Notes: generated by a model from the letters alone, not told the origin. A stretch of DNA of 64,000 bases from Streptomyces sp. SW4 (GCA_003248315.1 QKWM01000004.1:4523001-4587000), one strand, 5' to 3'. Positions 17,843 to 26,713 are shown, counted from the first letter of the stretch. Numbers and translations are program-made.

Positions 17843-19272
17843 GTGAGCAGCAACAGCGGTGACGTACGGCTCTGGGGCGGCCGCTTCGCCGACGGTCCCG
17901 CGGAGGCCCTGGCGAAGCTGTCCGCGTCCGTCCACTTCGACTGGCGGCTCGCGCCGTACGACATCGCCGGTTCCCGCGCCCACGCGCGCGTGCTTCACCG
18001 GGCGGGCCTGCTGACCGAGGACGAGCTGACCCGCATGCTCGCCGGCCTCGACCAGCTGGAGGTGGACGTCGCCTCCGGCGCCTTCACCGGCACGATCGCC
18101 GACGAGGACGTCCACACCGCCCTGGAGCGCGGCCTGCTGGAGCGGCTCGGCCCCGACCTCGGCGGCAAGCTGCGCGCCGGCCGGTCCCGCAACGACCAGG
18201 TCGCCACCCTCTTCCGGATGTACCTGCGCGACCACGCCCGGATCATCGGCGGCCTGATCGCCGACCTCCAGGACGCGCTGATCGGCCTCGCCGAGGCCCA
18301 CCCGGACGTGGCCATGCCCGGCCGCACCCACCTCCAGCACGCCCAGCCGGTGCTGTTCGCCCACCATGTCCTCGCCCATGTGCAGGCACTGTCCCGGGAC
18401 GCCGAGCGGCTGCGCCAGTGGGACGAGCGCACGGCCGTCTCCCCGTACGGCTCCGGCGCCCTGGCCGGCTCCTCGCTCGGCCTCGACCCGGAGGCGGTGG
18501 CGAAGGACCTCGGCTTCGAGCACGGCAGCGCGGGCAACTCCATCGACGGCACGGCCTCCCGCGACTTCGTCGCCGAGTTCGCCTTCGTCACGGCGATGAT
18601 CGGCGTGAACGTCTCCCGGATCGCCGAGGAGATCATCATCTGGAACACGAAGGAGTTCTCCTTCGTCACCCTGCACGACGCCTTCTCCACCGGGTCGTCG
18701 ATCATGCCGCAGAAGAAGAACCCGGACATCGCCGAGCTGGCCCGCGGCAAGTCCGGCCGCCTCATCGGCAACCTGACGGGGCTGATGGCCACCCTCAAGG
18801 CGCTGCCGCTCGCGTACAACCGCGACCTCCAGGAGGACAAGGAGCCGGTCTTCGACTCCATCGACCAGCTGGAGATCCTGCTCCCCGCCTTCACCGGCAT
18901 GATGGCCACCCTCACCGTGCACCGCGAGCGCATGGAGGAACTGGCCCCGGCCGGCTTCTCCCTCGCCACCGACATCGCCGAGTGGCTGGTCAAGCAGGGC
19001 GTGCCGTTCCGGGTCGCGCACGAGGTCGCCGGCGAGTGCGTGAAGGTCGCCGAGGCCGAGGGCAAGGAGCTGGACGACCTCACCGACGAGCAGTTCGCGA
19101 AGATCTCCGCCCATCTCACGCCCGAGGTGCGGACCGTTCTCCACGTCCCCGGCGCGCTCGCCTCGCGCAACGGCCGCGGGGGACGGCGCCGAGTGCGGTC
19201 GCCGTGCAGCTGGCGGAGGTCAAGGCGGACGTGGCGGCCCAGCGCGAATGGGCCACCGCCAAGCGCGCCTGA
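17843..19272 (+). CDS. argH: Argininosuccinate lyase (one apparent frameshift)
   Basis: ArgH splits argininosuccinate to arginine and fumarate, the final step of the pathway. GTG at 17843 follows GAGGAG; the chain begins SSNSGDVRLWGGRFADGPAEAL. The fumarase/aspartase superfamily signature GSSIMPQKKNPDIAEL is near residue 288, and HTALERGLLERLG and RSRNDQVATLFRM are also present. A G seems missing in the run near 19181, after which the C-terminus continues GTAPSAVAVQLAEVKADVAAQREWATAKRA. Restored length 476 residues. It stands apart from argCJBDR under its own ARG-box-like promoter. Confidence 0.96.
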
Positions 19273-19324
19273 CTGCTTGCCGCCGGTCTCGGTCCCCGTC
19301 TGGTCCGCCCGCCCACCCACCCGA

Positions 19325-19505
19325 CTCGGTCGGCCGAGAGGCGGGGCTCTGCCCACCCGCCACCCGTCTCGGTCGGCCGGGAGTTGGGGCTTTGCCCACC
19401 CGCCACCCGTCTCGGTCGGCCGAAGGGCGGGGGTTTTGCCCACCCACCCACCCGTCTCGGTCGGCCGAGAGGCGAGGCTTTGCCTTGGTGGCTCGGTCGG
19501 CCGAG
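19325..19505. repeat. Tandem array of about 43 bp, five copies
   Basis: The core CTCGGTCGGCCG starts at 19325, 19368, 19411, 19456 and 19492, giving unit lengths of 43, 43, 45 and 36 bases. Between cores the units share GCCCACCCGCCACCCGT. The copies are contiguous without unique spacers. Located just after argH; non-coding. Confidence 0.75.
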
Positions 19506-19536
19506 GGCTGGGCCGAGTCTGCGGCGGTCGGTGCGA

Positions 19537-19615
19537 TCCAGCCCGTCCGGCGTTTGAGGACGAGGCCGTTCAGGCCGACGGGGGTCCGGGGCGCAGCCCC
19601 CGGCGGGGTCCGGGC
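19537..19615. repeat. Streptomyces intergenic palindromic element
   Basis: Contains GTCCGGCGTTTGAGGACGAG and a following GGGGTCCGGGGCGCAGCCCC stem, a pair of elements I recognise as widely repeated between Streptomyces genes. The second part can fold as a hairpin and may act as a terminator for argH. Confidence 0.5.
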
Positions 19616-19747
19616 AGCGCCCCGGGGACGGGACGGGCAGGGGCGGCGGGGCGAGAACCTCCACGTGCGGAGCCGCCCCGCGGGTTACGTTGGTCGAAGC
19701 CCACCCGGAGCCCCCGGCCCCGGGAGTCCACCCGTAGCCGAACCGGA

Positions 19748-19811
19748 CCGAGCCCGGCCGGTACCGAGCCCGGCCGGTACCGAGCCCGGCCGGTACCGAG
19801 CCCGGCCGGGG
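19748..19811. repeat. 16-bp tandem repeat, nearly four copies
   Basis: The unit CCGAGCCCGGCCGGTA is repeated perfectly at 19748-19763, 19764-19779 and 19780-19795, with a fourth copy diverging at its end. It lies 37 bases before the aldo/keto reductase start, where its promoter or leader would be. Confidence 0.75.
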
Positions 19812-19847
19812 CCGGGGCCGGCCGGAGCCGACCGAACGGAGTCCGCG

Positions 19848-20819
19848 ATGCCCTTCGCCCGCCTGGCCGCCGCGACCACCCCCACCTGCCACATCGGCCT
19901 GGGCCTCGCCGCCGTCGGACGCCCCGGCTACATCAACCTCGGCCGCGACCGCGACCTGGGAGCGGACCGCAGCGTCGAAGCCCTCCGCACCCGCACCCAC
20001 GACCTCCTCGACGCCGCCTACGCCCAGGGCGTCCGCTACTTCGACGCGGCCCGCTCCTACGGCCGCTCCGAGGAGTTCCTCGCCGACTGGCTGAAGGACC
20101 GCCCCGACGTCGACGACGTGGTGATCGGCAGCAAGTGGGGCTACACGTACACCGCCGACTGGTCCACCGACGCCGAGCGGCACGAGGTCAAGGACCACGG
20201 CCTCGCCACGTACGAACGGCAGCGCGCCGAGACCGACGCCCTGCTCGGCGACCGCCTCGACCTGTACCAGATCCACTCGGTGACCCCGGACAGCCCGGCC
20301 CTCACCGACAAGGACCTGCACGCCCGGCTCGCCGAGGCCGCCGCCCAGGGCGTCTCCGTCGGGTTCTCCACCAGCGGTCCGGTCCAGGCGGACGCCATCC
20401 GCGCCGCCCTCGCGGTGACCGTCGACGGCGAGCCGCTCTTCCGTACCGTCCAGTCGACGTACAACGTGCTGGAGACCTCCGCCGAGCCGGCGCTGGCGGA
20501 GGCCCACGCCGCCGGGCTGACGGTGATCGTCAAGGAGGGCATGGCCAACGGCCGGCTGGCCGAGCCCCATGCGCCGGACGTCCTCAAGGCCGTGGCCGAG
20601 GAGACCACCCAGGGCTGCGACGCGGTGGCCCTCGCGATGATTCTGCGCCGGCCCTGGGCGGGTGTCGTGCTCTCGGGCGCGGCGACCGTCACCCAGCTCG
20701 GCTCCAACCTGCACGCCGCCGTCGTCGACCTCGACGACGACCAGGTCGCCCGCCTGGCCGAGCTGGCCGAGGACCCGCGCACCTACTGGGAGCGCCGCGC
20801 ACACCTGCCCTGGCACTGA
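19848..20819 (+). CDS. Aldo/keto reductase family oxidoreductase
   Basis: An intact 323-residue protein with the aldo/keto reductase barrel: GVRYFDAARSYGRSEEFLADWL contains the catalytic Asp and Tyr, VVIGSKWGY the lysine and DRLDLYQIHSVTPDS the histidine of the tetrad. The C-terminal region GVVLSGAATVTQLGSNLHA fits the NADP(H)-binding loop. The substrate is unknown. ATG at 19848 is preceded by ACGGAG. A longer upstream reading frame runs through tandem repeats and is not believed. Confidence 0.85.
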   Translation: MPFARLAAATTPTCHIGLGLAAVGRPGYINLGRDRDLGADRSVEALRTRTHDLLDAAYAQGVRYFDAARSYGRSEEFLADWLKDRPDVDDVVIGSKWGYTYTADWSTDAERHEVKDHGLATYERQRAETDALLGDRLDLYQIHSVTPDSPALTDKDLHARLAEAAAQGVSVGFSTSGPVQADAIRAALAVTVDGEPLFRTVQSTYNVLETSAEPALAEAHAAGLTVIVKEGMANGRLAEPHAPDVLKAVAEETTQGCDAVALAMILRRPWAGVVLSGAATVTQLGSNLHAAVVDLDDDQVARLAELAEDPRTYWERRAHLPWH

Positions 20820-20829
20820 CCTCTCCCGG

Positions 20830-20958
20830 GCACCGACGCCCGCCCGCGCACCGACGCCTGCGCGCGCACCGACGCCTGCCCGCGCACTGCCACCACTAGC
20901 CCCGAACCCCCGAACCCCCGAGCTCCCGAGCTCCCGAGCTCCCGAGCTCCCGAGCTCC
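20830..20958. repeat. Two simple tandem arrays (18 bp x3 and 8 bp x5)
   Basis: GCACCGACGCCYGCSCGC occurs three times in a row at 20830-20883, and CGAGCTCC five times at 20919-20958. Together they fill most of the 218-base gap between the aldo/keto reductase and the TetR gene. Confidence 0.7.
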
Positions 20959-21000
20959 CGAGCCCCGAGGCCCGAAGTCATGAGTCTCCCATGCCCAGCA

Positions 21001-21038
21001 TGAGACAAGAATGTCTCACATGGGCTATGGTTGTCTCA
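21001..21038. promoter_or_regulatory. Probable TetR operator
   Basis: TGAGACA (21001-21007) and TGTCTCA (21012-21018) form a perfect inverted repeat with a 4-base spacer; a third half site TGTCTCA (21032-21038) runs into the ATG of the TetR gene. Placement over the start region suits autorepression of the TetR-MFS pair. Confidence 0.65.
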
Positions 21039-21587
21039 TGGCTGTCGACCGTGACCACGTACTGCGCAGCGCCGCCGCCCTGCTGACCCGCAAATCCACG
21101 GCGACCATGGACGAGGTCGCCCGGGCCGCCGGATCAGCCGGGCCACGCTGCACCGGCACTTCGCCGGGCGCGACGCCCTCGTCCGCGCGCTGGAGGCGCT
21201 GGGCATCGCCGAGTGCGAGGCCGTCCTGGAGGCGGCCCGGATCGACGAGGGCCCGGCCTCCGAGGCGGTGCGCCGGCTGGTCCGGCGGATCGAGCCGTCC
21301 GCGGCCTGATCGCCTTCCTCTACTCCGAGAACCAGCTGTTCGAGGGCGAGGAGCAGAACGAGGGCTGGGCCCGCATCGACGCCCGGCTGGCCGCGCTGTT
21401 CCGGCGCGGCCAGGAGAGCGGCGAGTTCCGTATCGACCTCAGCCCGGCCTGGCTCACCGAGGCGCTGTACGGCCTGGTGGCCTCCGGCGCCTGGGCCGTC
21501 GCGGAAGGCCGCGTGGCCCGCAACGACTTCACCCACTCGATCGTCGAGCTGCTGCTCGGCGGCGCACTGCGAAGAGAGGAATCATGA
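21038..21587 (+). CDS. TetR family transcriptional regulator (two apparent frameshifts)
   Basis: Restored chain of 183 residues. The helix-turn-helix reads AALLTRKSTATMDEVARAAGISRATLHRHFAGRDALVRAL once a G near 21132 is restored; the ligand-binding part continues AGLIAFLYSENQLFEGEEQNEGWARIDARLAALFRRGQESGEFR after another near 21299. The ATG at 21038 fits the domain boundary; upstream in-frame ATGs at 21011 and 21020 are inside the operator. The stop overlaps the ATG of the MFS gene, so regulator and pump are coupled. Confidence 0.88.
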
Positions 21588-23116
21588 CCAGCACCCTGCG
21601 GCCGGCCGACGCGAACGGGGCGGTGAAGCGCCCCGGCCGCTGGCTGGCGCTGTCCGTCCTCGTCCTGGCCGTGCTGCTGGTGGCCGTCGACGCGACCGTC
21701 CTCGGTCTCGCGACCCCCTACATCAGCGAGGACCTGGCGCCCTCCGGCACCCAGTTGCTGTGGATCGGCGACGTGTACTCGTTCGTGATCGCCGGTCTGC
21801 TCGTCTCGATGGGCAGCCTCGGCGACCGCATCGGACGCAAGCGGATCCTGCTGATCGGCGCCACGGCGTTCGGCGCGATCTCCGTGCTCAACGCCTACGC
21901 GACCACGCCCGAGCTGATGATCGTCGCCCGGGCGCTGCTCGGTGTCGCCGGCGCCACCCTGATGCCGGCCACCCTGGCCCTCATCCGCAACCTCTTCCAC
22001 GACCCGCGCGAGCGCAGCCTCGCCGTCGGCATCTGGGGCGCCACCGCCTCGGCCGGCACCGCGGTCGGCCCGATCGCGGGCGGCTTCCTGCTGGAGCACT
22101 TCTGGTGGGGCTCGGTCTTCCTGATCAACCTGCCCGTGATGGCCGTCCTGGTCCTCGTCGGCATCAAGCTGCTGCCGGAGTCCCGCAACCCGCAGCCCGG
22201 CCCCTGGGACCTGTCCAGCGTCGCGCTGTCGCTGATCGGCATGGTCGGTGTCGTGTACGCCGTCAAGGAGACCGCGGCGCACGGGTTCGCCTGGCCGACG
22301 CTCGCCGCGGGCCTGGCCGGTGCGGCGGCGCTGTACGGGTTCGTCCGGCGCCAGCTGACCCTGCCGACCCCGCTGCTCGACATGCGGCTGTTCCGCAGCC
22401 GGGGCTTCAGCGGTGCCGTGCTGGCCGACCTGCTGACCATCCTGGGCCTGTCCGGGCTGGTGTTCTTCCTCTCGCAGTACCTCCAGCTCGTGCAGGGCAG
22501 GCGGCCGTTCGAGGCGGGCCTGGCCGAACTGCCCGCCGCGATCGGCGCGGTGGTGGCCGGCCTGATCGCCGGTCGCGCGGCCCGGCGGTTCTCGGTGCGG
22601 GCCGTGGTCTCCGGCGGCCTCGCCGCCGTCGGCCTGGCCCTGGCGGCCCTGACCGTCCTCGGCCAGTCCACCGGCTACCCGCTGCTCGGGGCGGCCCTGC
22701 TGGTCGTCGGCGTCGGCGCCGGGTTCTCGTTCACGGTCACCGCCGACGTCATCCTGTCCAGCGTGCCCAAGGAGCAGGCGGGCGCCGCGTCCGCGGTGTC
22801 CGAGACGGCGTACGAACTGGGCGCCGCCCTCGGCATCGCCCTGCTCGGCTCCATCGTGACCGGCGTCTACCGGGACTTCACCGGCCCGGCCGGCACCCCG
22901 GCCGCCGCGCACGAGTCGCTGGGCGGTGCCGTCGAGGCCGCCGCCGATCTCCCGGCCGGCACGGCCGCGGCCATGCTGGACGCCGCCCGGCAGTCCTTCG
23001 TGGACGGCCTGACCCTGGCGGCGGGCGTCGGTGCGGCGGTCCTGCTGGCGGCGGCGGTCGCCGCCTGGTTCCTGCTGCGGGGACAGAGGCTGGAGGACGG
23101 TGTCGAGCACGGCTGA
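21584..23116 (+). CDS. MFS transporter, DHA2-like multidrug efflux family
   Basis: An intact 510-residue membrane protein with about 14 hydrophobic segments. Motif A is SMGSLGDRIGRKRILLIGA, and motif C-like GTAVGPIAGGFLLEHFWWGSVFLINLPVM identifies the 14-helix DHA2 efflux group; VDATVLGLATPYISEDL is the typical first helix. Proton-driven export of toxic compounds is the likely role. The upstream overlapping TetR gene probably senses the exported compound. Substrate unknown. Confidence 0.9.
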   Translation: MTSTLRPADANGAVKRPGRWLALSVLVLAVLLVAVDATVLGLATPYISEDLAPSGTQLLWIGDVYSFVIAGLLVSMGSLGDRIGRKRILLIGATAFGAISVLNAYATTPELMIVARALLGVAGATLMPATLALIRNLFHDPRERSLAVGIWGATASAGTAVGPIAGGFLLEHFWWGSVFLINLPVMAVLVLVGIKLLPESRNPQPGPWDLSSVALSLIGMVGVVYAVKETAAHGFAWPTLAAGLAGAAALYGFVRRQLTLPTPLLDMRLFRSRGFSGAVLADLLTILGLSGLVFFLSQYLQLVQGRRPFEAGLAELPAAIGAVVAGLIAGRAARRFSVRAVVSGGLAAVGLALAALTVLGQSTGYPLLGAALLVVGVGAGFSFTVTADVILSSVPKEQAGAASAVSETAYELGAALGIALLGSIVTGVYRDFTGPAGTPAAAHESLGGAVEAAADLPAGTAAAMLDAARQSFVDGLTLAAGVGAAVLLAAAVAAWFLLRGQRLEDGVEHG

Positions 23117-23197
23117 CCGCGCCTCCCGCACCCGCGAGTCACCGCCGATCGCACCCGGACGGCGCGGCGCACATGAGCCTCCCGCACCCGGAAAACG

Positions 23198-23233
23198 CCG
23201 ACGGCGGGCCCCCGCGAGAGGGCCCGCCGTCGG
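23198..23233. terminator. Terminator between MFS and acyltransferase genes
   Basis: CCGACGGCGGGCCC (23198-23211) pairs perfectly with GGGCCCGCCGTCGG (23220-23233) around an 8-base loop. Read leftwards it is followed by TTTTC, so it terminates the acyltransferase gene and can serve the convergent MFS gene too. Confidence 0.85.
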
Positions 23234-23255
23234 TGTGTGCGCCGTCGCGCGGCGG

Positions 23256-23975
23256 TTACGCCGCCTTCTTCGCCTTCGTGGCGTACATGTCCACGTACTC
23301 CTGGCCGGACAGCCGCATGACCTCCGCCATCACCGAGTCGGTGACGGCCCGCAGGACGTAGCGGTCGCGGTCCATCCCCTCGTAGCGGGAGAACTCCATC
23401 GCCTCGCCGAAGCGGACCGTGACGCGGCCCGGCCGGGGCAGACCCGCGCCGCCCGGCTGCAGCTTGTCGGTGCCGATCATCGCGAACGGGACGACGGGCG
23501 CCCCCGTCATCAGGGTGAGCCGGGCGATGCCGGTGCGGCCGCGGTACAGCCGGCCGTCGGGGGAGCGGGTGCCCTCCGGGTAGATCCCGAAGATCCTTCC
23601 CTCCTCCAGGACCCGGCGGCCGGTCATCAGCGCCGCGACACCGCCGTTGGCTCCGTCCCGGTCGACGGGGATCATGCCGACGCCGGTGAAGAACCAGGCC
23701 ATCAGCCGGCCCTTGAGGCCCTTGCCGGTGACGTACTCGTCCTTGCCGATGAAGACCACCTGCCGCTTGGTGACCAGCGGCAGGACGATCGAGTCGATGA
23801 AGGTGAGGTGGTTGCCGGCCAGGATCACCGGACCGTCGCCGGGGATGTGCTCCGCGCCCTCCACCCGTGGGCGGAACATCAGGCGCATGATCGGACCGAG
23901 CACTGCCTTGATGAGCGCGAAGCGGGACAACGGGCCCTCCGTGGTCAAGGTATGAGTCTGTGCAGGTGAGGACAT
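23256..23975 (-). CDS. 1-acyl-sn-glycerol-3-phosphate acyltransferase family protein
   Basis: An intact 239-residue membrane-associated enzyme of the PlsC family, which acylates lysophosphatidate in phospholipid synthesis. The catalytic H-x4-D motif reads AGNHLTFIDSIVLP near residue 55 and the substrate-binding motif YPEGTRSPDGRLYRGRTG near residue 135. A hydrophobic stretch near the N-terminus may anchor it. It is divergent from the GlpQ1-type gene; both act on glycerophospholipid intermediates and share an intergenic region with PHO-box-like repeats. Confidence 0.88.
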   Translation of the reverse strand: MSSPAQTHTLTTEGPLSRFALIKAVLGPIMRLMFRPRVEGAEHIPGDGPVILAGNHLTFIDSIVLPLVTKRQVVFIGKDEYVTGKGLKGRLMAWFFTGVGMIPVDRDGANGGVAALMTGRRVLEEGRIFGIYPEGTRSPDGRLYRGRTGIARLTLMTGAPVVPFAMIGTDKLQPGGAGLPRPGRVTVRFGEAMEFSRYEGMDRDRYVLRAVTDSVMAEVMRLSGQEYVDMYATKAKKAA

Positions 23976-24006
23976 TACTCGCGGCGCCGGGGGTCACGCA
24001 CGTCGG

Positions 24007-24049
24007 GTTCACCGAGGTCTTACGCACTGTTGACCCCGGTTCACCTGGG
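24007..24049 (+). promoter_or_regulatory. PHO-box-like direct repeats upstream of glpQ1
   Basis: GTTCACC at 24007, GTTGACC at 24029 and GTTCACC at 24039 resemble the direct repeat units bound by PhoP in streptomycetes, normally 11 bases apart. The first two are 22 apart; the last two are 10 apart, which would be 11 if the CCCC run has lost a base like many others in this window. It lies about 290 bases before the glpQ1 ATG and 32 bases before the divergent acyltransferase start. Confidence 0.55.
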
Positions 24050-24337
24050 CGGGCGTGCCGTCGCCCGCCGGTAACCCGGACGGAACATGTGAGGCAGGTC
24101 GCGTCCCGCGCCGCGGGCCCGCCCTCTCCCGCCGGGTGCCCGCCCGGGCCCGTCCGAAGCCGACGAGCCGTCAGCTACGTCGCGTCTACGACATCCGGTG
24201 TCGTCCGGGGTCGTCGTCCCGTCCGGTCCGCTCACGACACCGGGCGTCATCCGCCCGTTCCGCCCGAGGTCTCCCGTACGTCATGTACGCGCCCCTACGA
24301 TCACCCAGCGATCGACGGACCGGCAGGAAGGGTGCTC
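24050..24337. other. Long leader or intergenic stretch before glpQ1
   Basis: No gene seen. It contains CGTCGCGTCTACGACATCCG-like mixed sequence and GTCATGTACGCGCCCCTACGATC near 24280, where TACGAT could serve as a -10 box close to the start codon. Confidence 0.25.
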
Positions 24338-25521
24338 ATGGGTACGCAGGAGACGAACGGACGGACGGGCGGCACCGGACGGCGGGCGGTGCTCGGCGCC
24401 GCGGTGCTCGGCGCGGGCGGAGCCGTCCTCGGCCTGTCCGGTACGGCGAGAGCCGCCGGCGCCCCCGGCGGCTCGGAGGGCGACCGCGGGCGCCGCGGAC
24501 TGGCCGGCCTGCCGGTGCCGACGATCATCGGGCACCGCGGCGCCAGCGGCTACCGGCCCGAGCACACCCTCGGCGCCTACCAGCTCGCCCTCGACATGGG
24601 CGCCGACATCGTCGAGGCCGGCGACCTGGTGCCCACCAAGGACGGTCACCTCGTCTGCCGGCACGAGCCGGAGATCGGCGGCACCACGGACGTCGCCGAC
24701 CACCCCGAGTTCGCCGACCGCAAGCGCACCAAGAAGCTCGACGGCGACTTTGTCACCGGCTGGTTCACCGAGGACTTCACGCTGGCCGAGCTGAAGACGC
24801 TCCGCGCGACCGAGCGCATCCCGGCCAACCGCCCGCACAACACCCTCTACGACGGCCGCTGGGAGATCCCCACCTTCGAGGAGGTGCTGCGCTGGCAGAG
24901 CGAGCAGACCCGCAAGCGGGGCAAGCAGGTGTGGATCTACCCGAGCTGAAGCACCCCACCTACTTCCGCAAGCTCGGCCTCGGCCTGGAGGAGCGGGTCG
25001 CCCGGGTGCTGCGCCGGCACGGCAGGGACCGCAGGAACTCGCCCGTCGTCCTGCAGTCCTTCGAGCCGACCAGCGTCCGGCGGCTGGCCGGGCTCGTCGA
25101 CAACCCGCTGGTCGTCCTGCTGTCCGGCGCGAGCAGCCGCCCCTGGGACTTCGTCGAGACCGGTGACCCGCGCACCGTCGCCGACCTGATCACCCCCGAG
25201 GGCCTGCGCGAGATCGCCTCCTACGCCCAGGGCATCGGCCCGACCCTCGACCTCGTCATCCCGCGCGACGCCGCCGGCCGGCTGACCGAGCCGACCACCC
25301 TGGTCCGCGACGCCCACCGGGCGGGGCTCCTGCTGCACCCCTACACGCTGCGCAACGAGAACCCCTTCCTGCCCGCCGACTTCCGCAAGGGCAGCGACCC
25401 GGACGGCTACGGTGACGTGTTCGGCGCCTACCGCGCCTACTTCGCCACCGGCATCGACGGTGTCTTCACCGACCACCCCGACACCGGCCTGCTCGCCCGC
25501 GAGGACTTCGTCAACGGCTGA
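24338..25521 (+). CDS. glpQ1: Exported glycerophosphodiester phosphodiesterase (one apparent frameshift)
   Basis: Hydrolyses deacylated phospholipids to glycerol 3-phosphate, a phosphate-scavenging role. The N-terminus has a Tat-like signal (GRRAVLGAAVLGAGGAVLGLSGTARAAG). The catalytic pair lies in IIGHRGASGYRPEHTLGAYQLAL, then VPTKDGHLVCRHEPEIGGTTDVA with the second histidine, and the C-terminus has GVFTDHPDTG. A C is missing near 24943, where a false stop interrupts PELKHP; restored length 394. The metal-binding Glu-x-Asp of the family reads Glu-Ala-Gly-Asp here, one residue longer than usual. PHO-box-like repeats upstream match the known phosphate control of S. coelicolor glpQ1. Confidence 0.88.
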
Positions 25522-25596
25522 TCGCCGGTGCCCCGGTTGGGGTGACGCCGGGCCGCCCGGGACAACCTCCGCCCGGGCGGCCGCGTCGCAGTGCAT

Positions 25597-26091
25597 ATGA
25601 CGCACGACCTGGTCACCACCCTGCGCCCGCTGCTCACCGCCGAAGCCTCCGCCGAGGCATATGCGACCGGGACCGAGCCCGGCGACCTGGAGCAGGCGGT
25701 CTGGCTCCGCCTCCTGGAGCGGCTGGAGGCCGACGGTCCGCCCCTCGACCCGCACCGCTGGCTGCGCAGTGCCGTGCGCACCGAGGCCCGCCGGACCCGC
25801 CGCACCGCCAGGCTCGAACGACCGTACGAAGCCGAGCCCGTGGACGCCGCCGCCCGCGAACCCGAGCAGCTCGCGCTGGCCGCCGCCCGCTCCCACGCCC
25901 TGCGCGACGCCGTGCGCCGGCTGCCCGGCCGCTGCCCGCGGCTGATCGAGGCGCTGCTGTCGCCGAAGGACCTCACATACCGGGAAATCGCGGGGGAGTT
26001 GGGTATCTCACAGGGGAGTCTTGGGCCGGAACGTTCCCGATGTCTGGGATGTCTGCGCCGATTGCTGACGCCGGAGGTTGCGGCTCGCTGA
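25597..26091 (+). CDS. RNA polymerase sigma factor-like protein
   Basis: 164 residues resembling a small sigma-70 family (ECF-like) protein: GDLEQAVWLRLLERLEADG and WLRSAVRTEARRTRRTARLER look like region 2, and the C-terminal YREIAGELGISQGSLGPERSRCLGCLRRLL is a region 4 helix-turn-helix. Such proteins with weak region 2 occur in Streptomyces and their target promoters are mostly unknown. ATG at 25597 and GTG at 25591 are both possible starts. No anti-sigma gene is adjacent. Confidence 0.75.
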   Translation: MTHDLVTTLRPLLTAEASAEAYATGTEPGDLEQAVWLRLLERLEADGPPLDPHRWLRSAVRTEARRTRRTARLERPYEAEPVDAAAREPEQLALAAARSHALRDAVRRLPGRCPRLIEALLSPKDLTYREIAGELGISQGSLGPERSRCLGCLRRLLTPEVAAR

Positions 26092-26127
26092 CGACGGGGA
26101 TAGGAGTGGGGGACGACAGGTGATCAG

Positions 26128-26646
26128 ATGAGCGGGAGGCATGCGCACATGGGCATGAGCGTGACCATCTCGGCGGCGACCGACCAGGATGCCGAGCAGA
26201 TCTTCCGGCTGCAGTACCTCTGCTTCCAGAGCGAGGCGGCGCTGTACGGCAACTACCGCATCGACCCGCTCGTCCAGACCCTCGCCTCCGTCCGGGACGA
26301 GGTCGCCACGGACTGCGTCTTCGTCGCGCGGCTCGGCGACGAGGTCGTCGGCTCGGTCCGCGGCCACGTGGACGCGGACGGCTCCGCGTCCATCGGCAAG
26401 CTGTGCGTCCACCCCCGCCTCCAGGGGCACGGCATCGGCGCCCGCCTGCTGAGGGCCGCCGAGTCGGCCCTCACCGAGAAGCACGGCACGACACGCTTCC
26501 GCCTGCACACCGGCCACCGCAGCGAGGGCAACCTCCGCCTGTACCGCCGCGTCGGCTACGAGACGGTGGGCACGGCCCAGGGCGCCGACGGCGTCCCGAT
26601 GATCGTCCTGGAGAAGCAGGCCGGGGCGTACGCGGCCACGGCGTGA
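26128..26646 (+). CDS. GNAT family N-acetyltransferase
   Basis: 172 residues with one GNAT domain: ISAATDQDAEQIFRLQYLCFQSEAALYGNYRIDPLVQTL at the N-terminus and the acetyl-CoA loop IGKLCVHPRLQGHGIGARLLRAAESALTE near residues 95-123, then LYRRVGYETVG. The ATG at 26128 is weakly supported; ATGs at 26149 and 26155 lie closer to the domain. Substrate unknown. Confidence 0.85.
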   Translation: MSGRHAHMGMSVTISAATDQDAEQIFRLQYLCFQSEAALYGNYRIDPLVQTLASVRDEVATDCVFVARLGDEVVGSVRGHVDADGSASIGKLCVHPRLQGHGIGARLLRAAESALTEKHGTTRFRLHTGHRSEGNLRLYRRVGYETVGTAQGADGVPMIVLEKQAGAYAATA

Positions 26647-26713
26647 ACGACGCCGTGACGGGGCGCGGGAGCCGCGCGGACGGCCGCATCGCGGGGCCGT
26701 CCGTCCGGCCGCC

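Noticed and set aside
19325..19505. CRISPR array
   Set aside because: The 43-bp units are contiguous and similar over their whole length, with no unique spacers and no cas genes nearby.
17711..20899. A 1062-codon plus-strand frame starting with argH
   Set aside because: After 19181 it leaves the ArgH frame because of a missing G and then runs through repeats and out of frame over the aldo/keto reductase gene.
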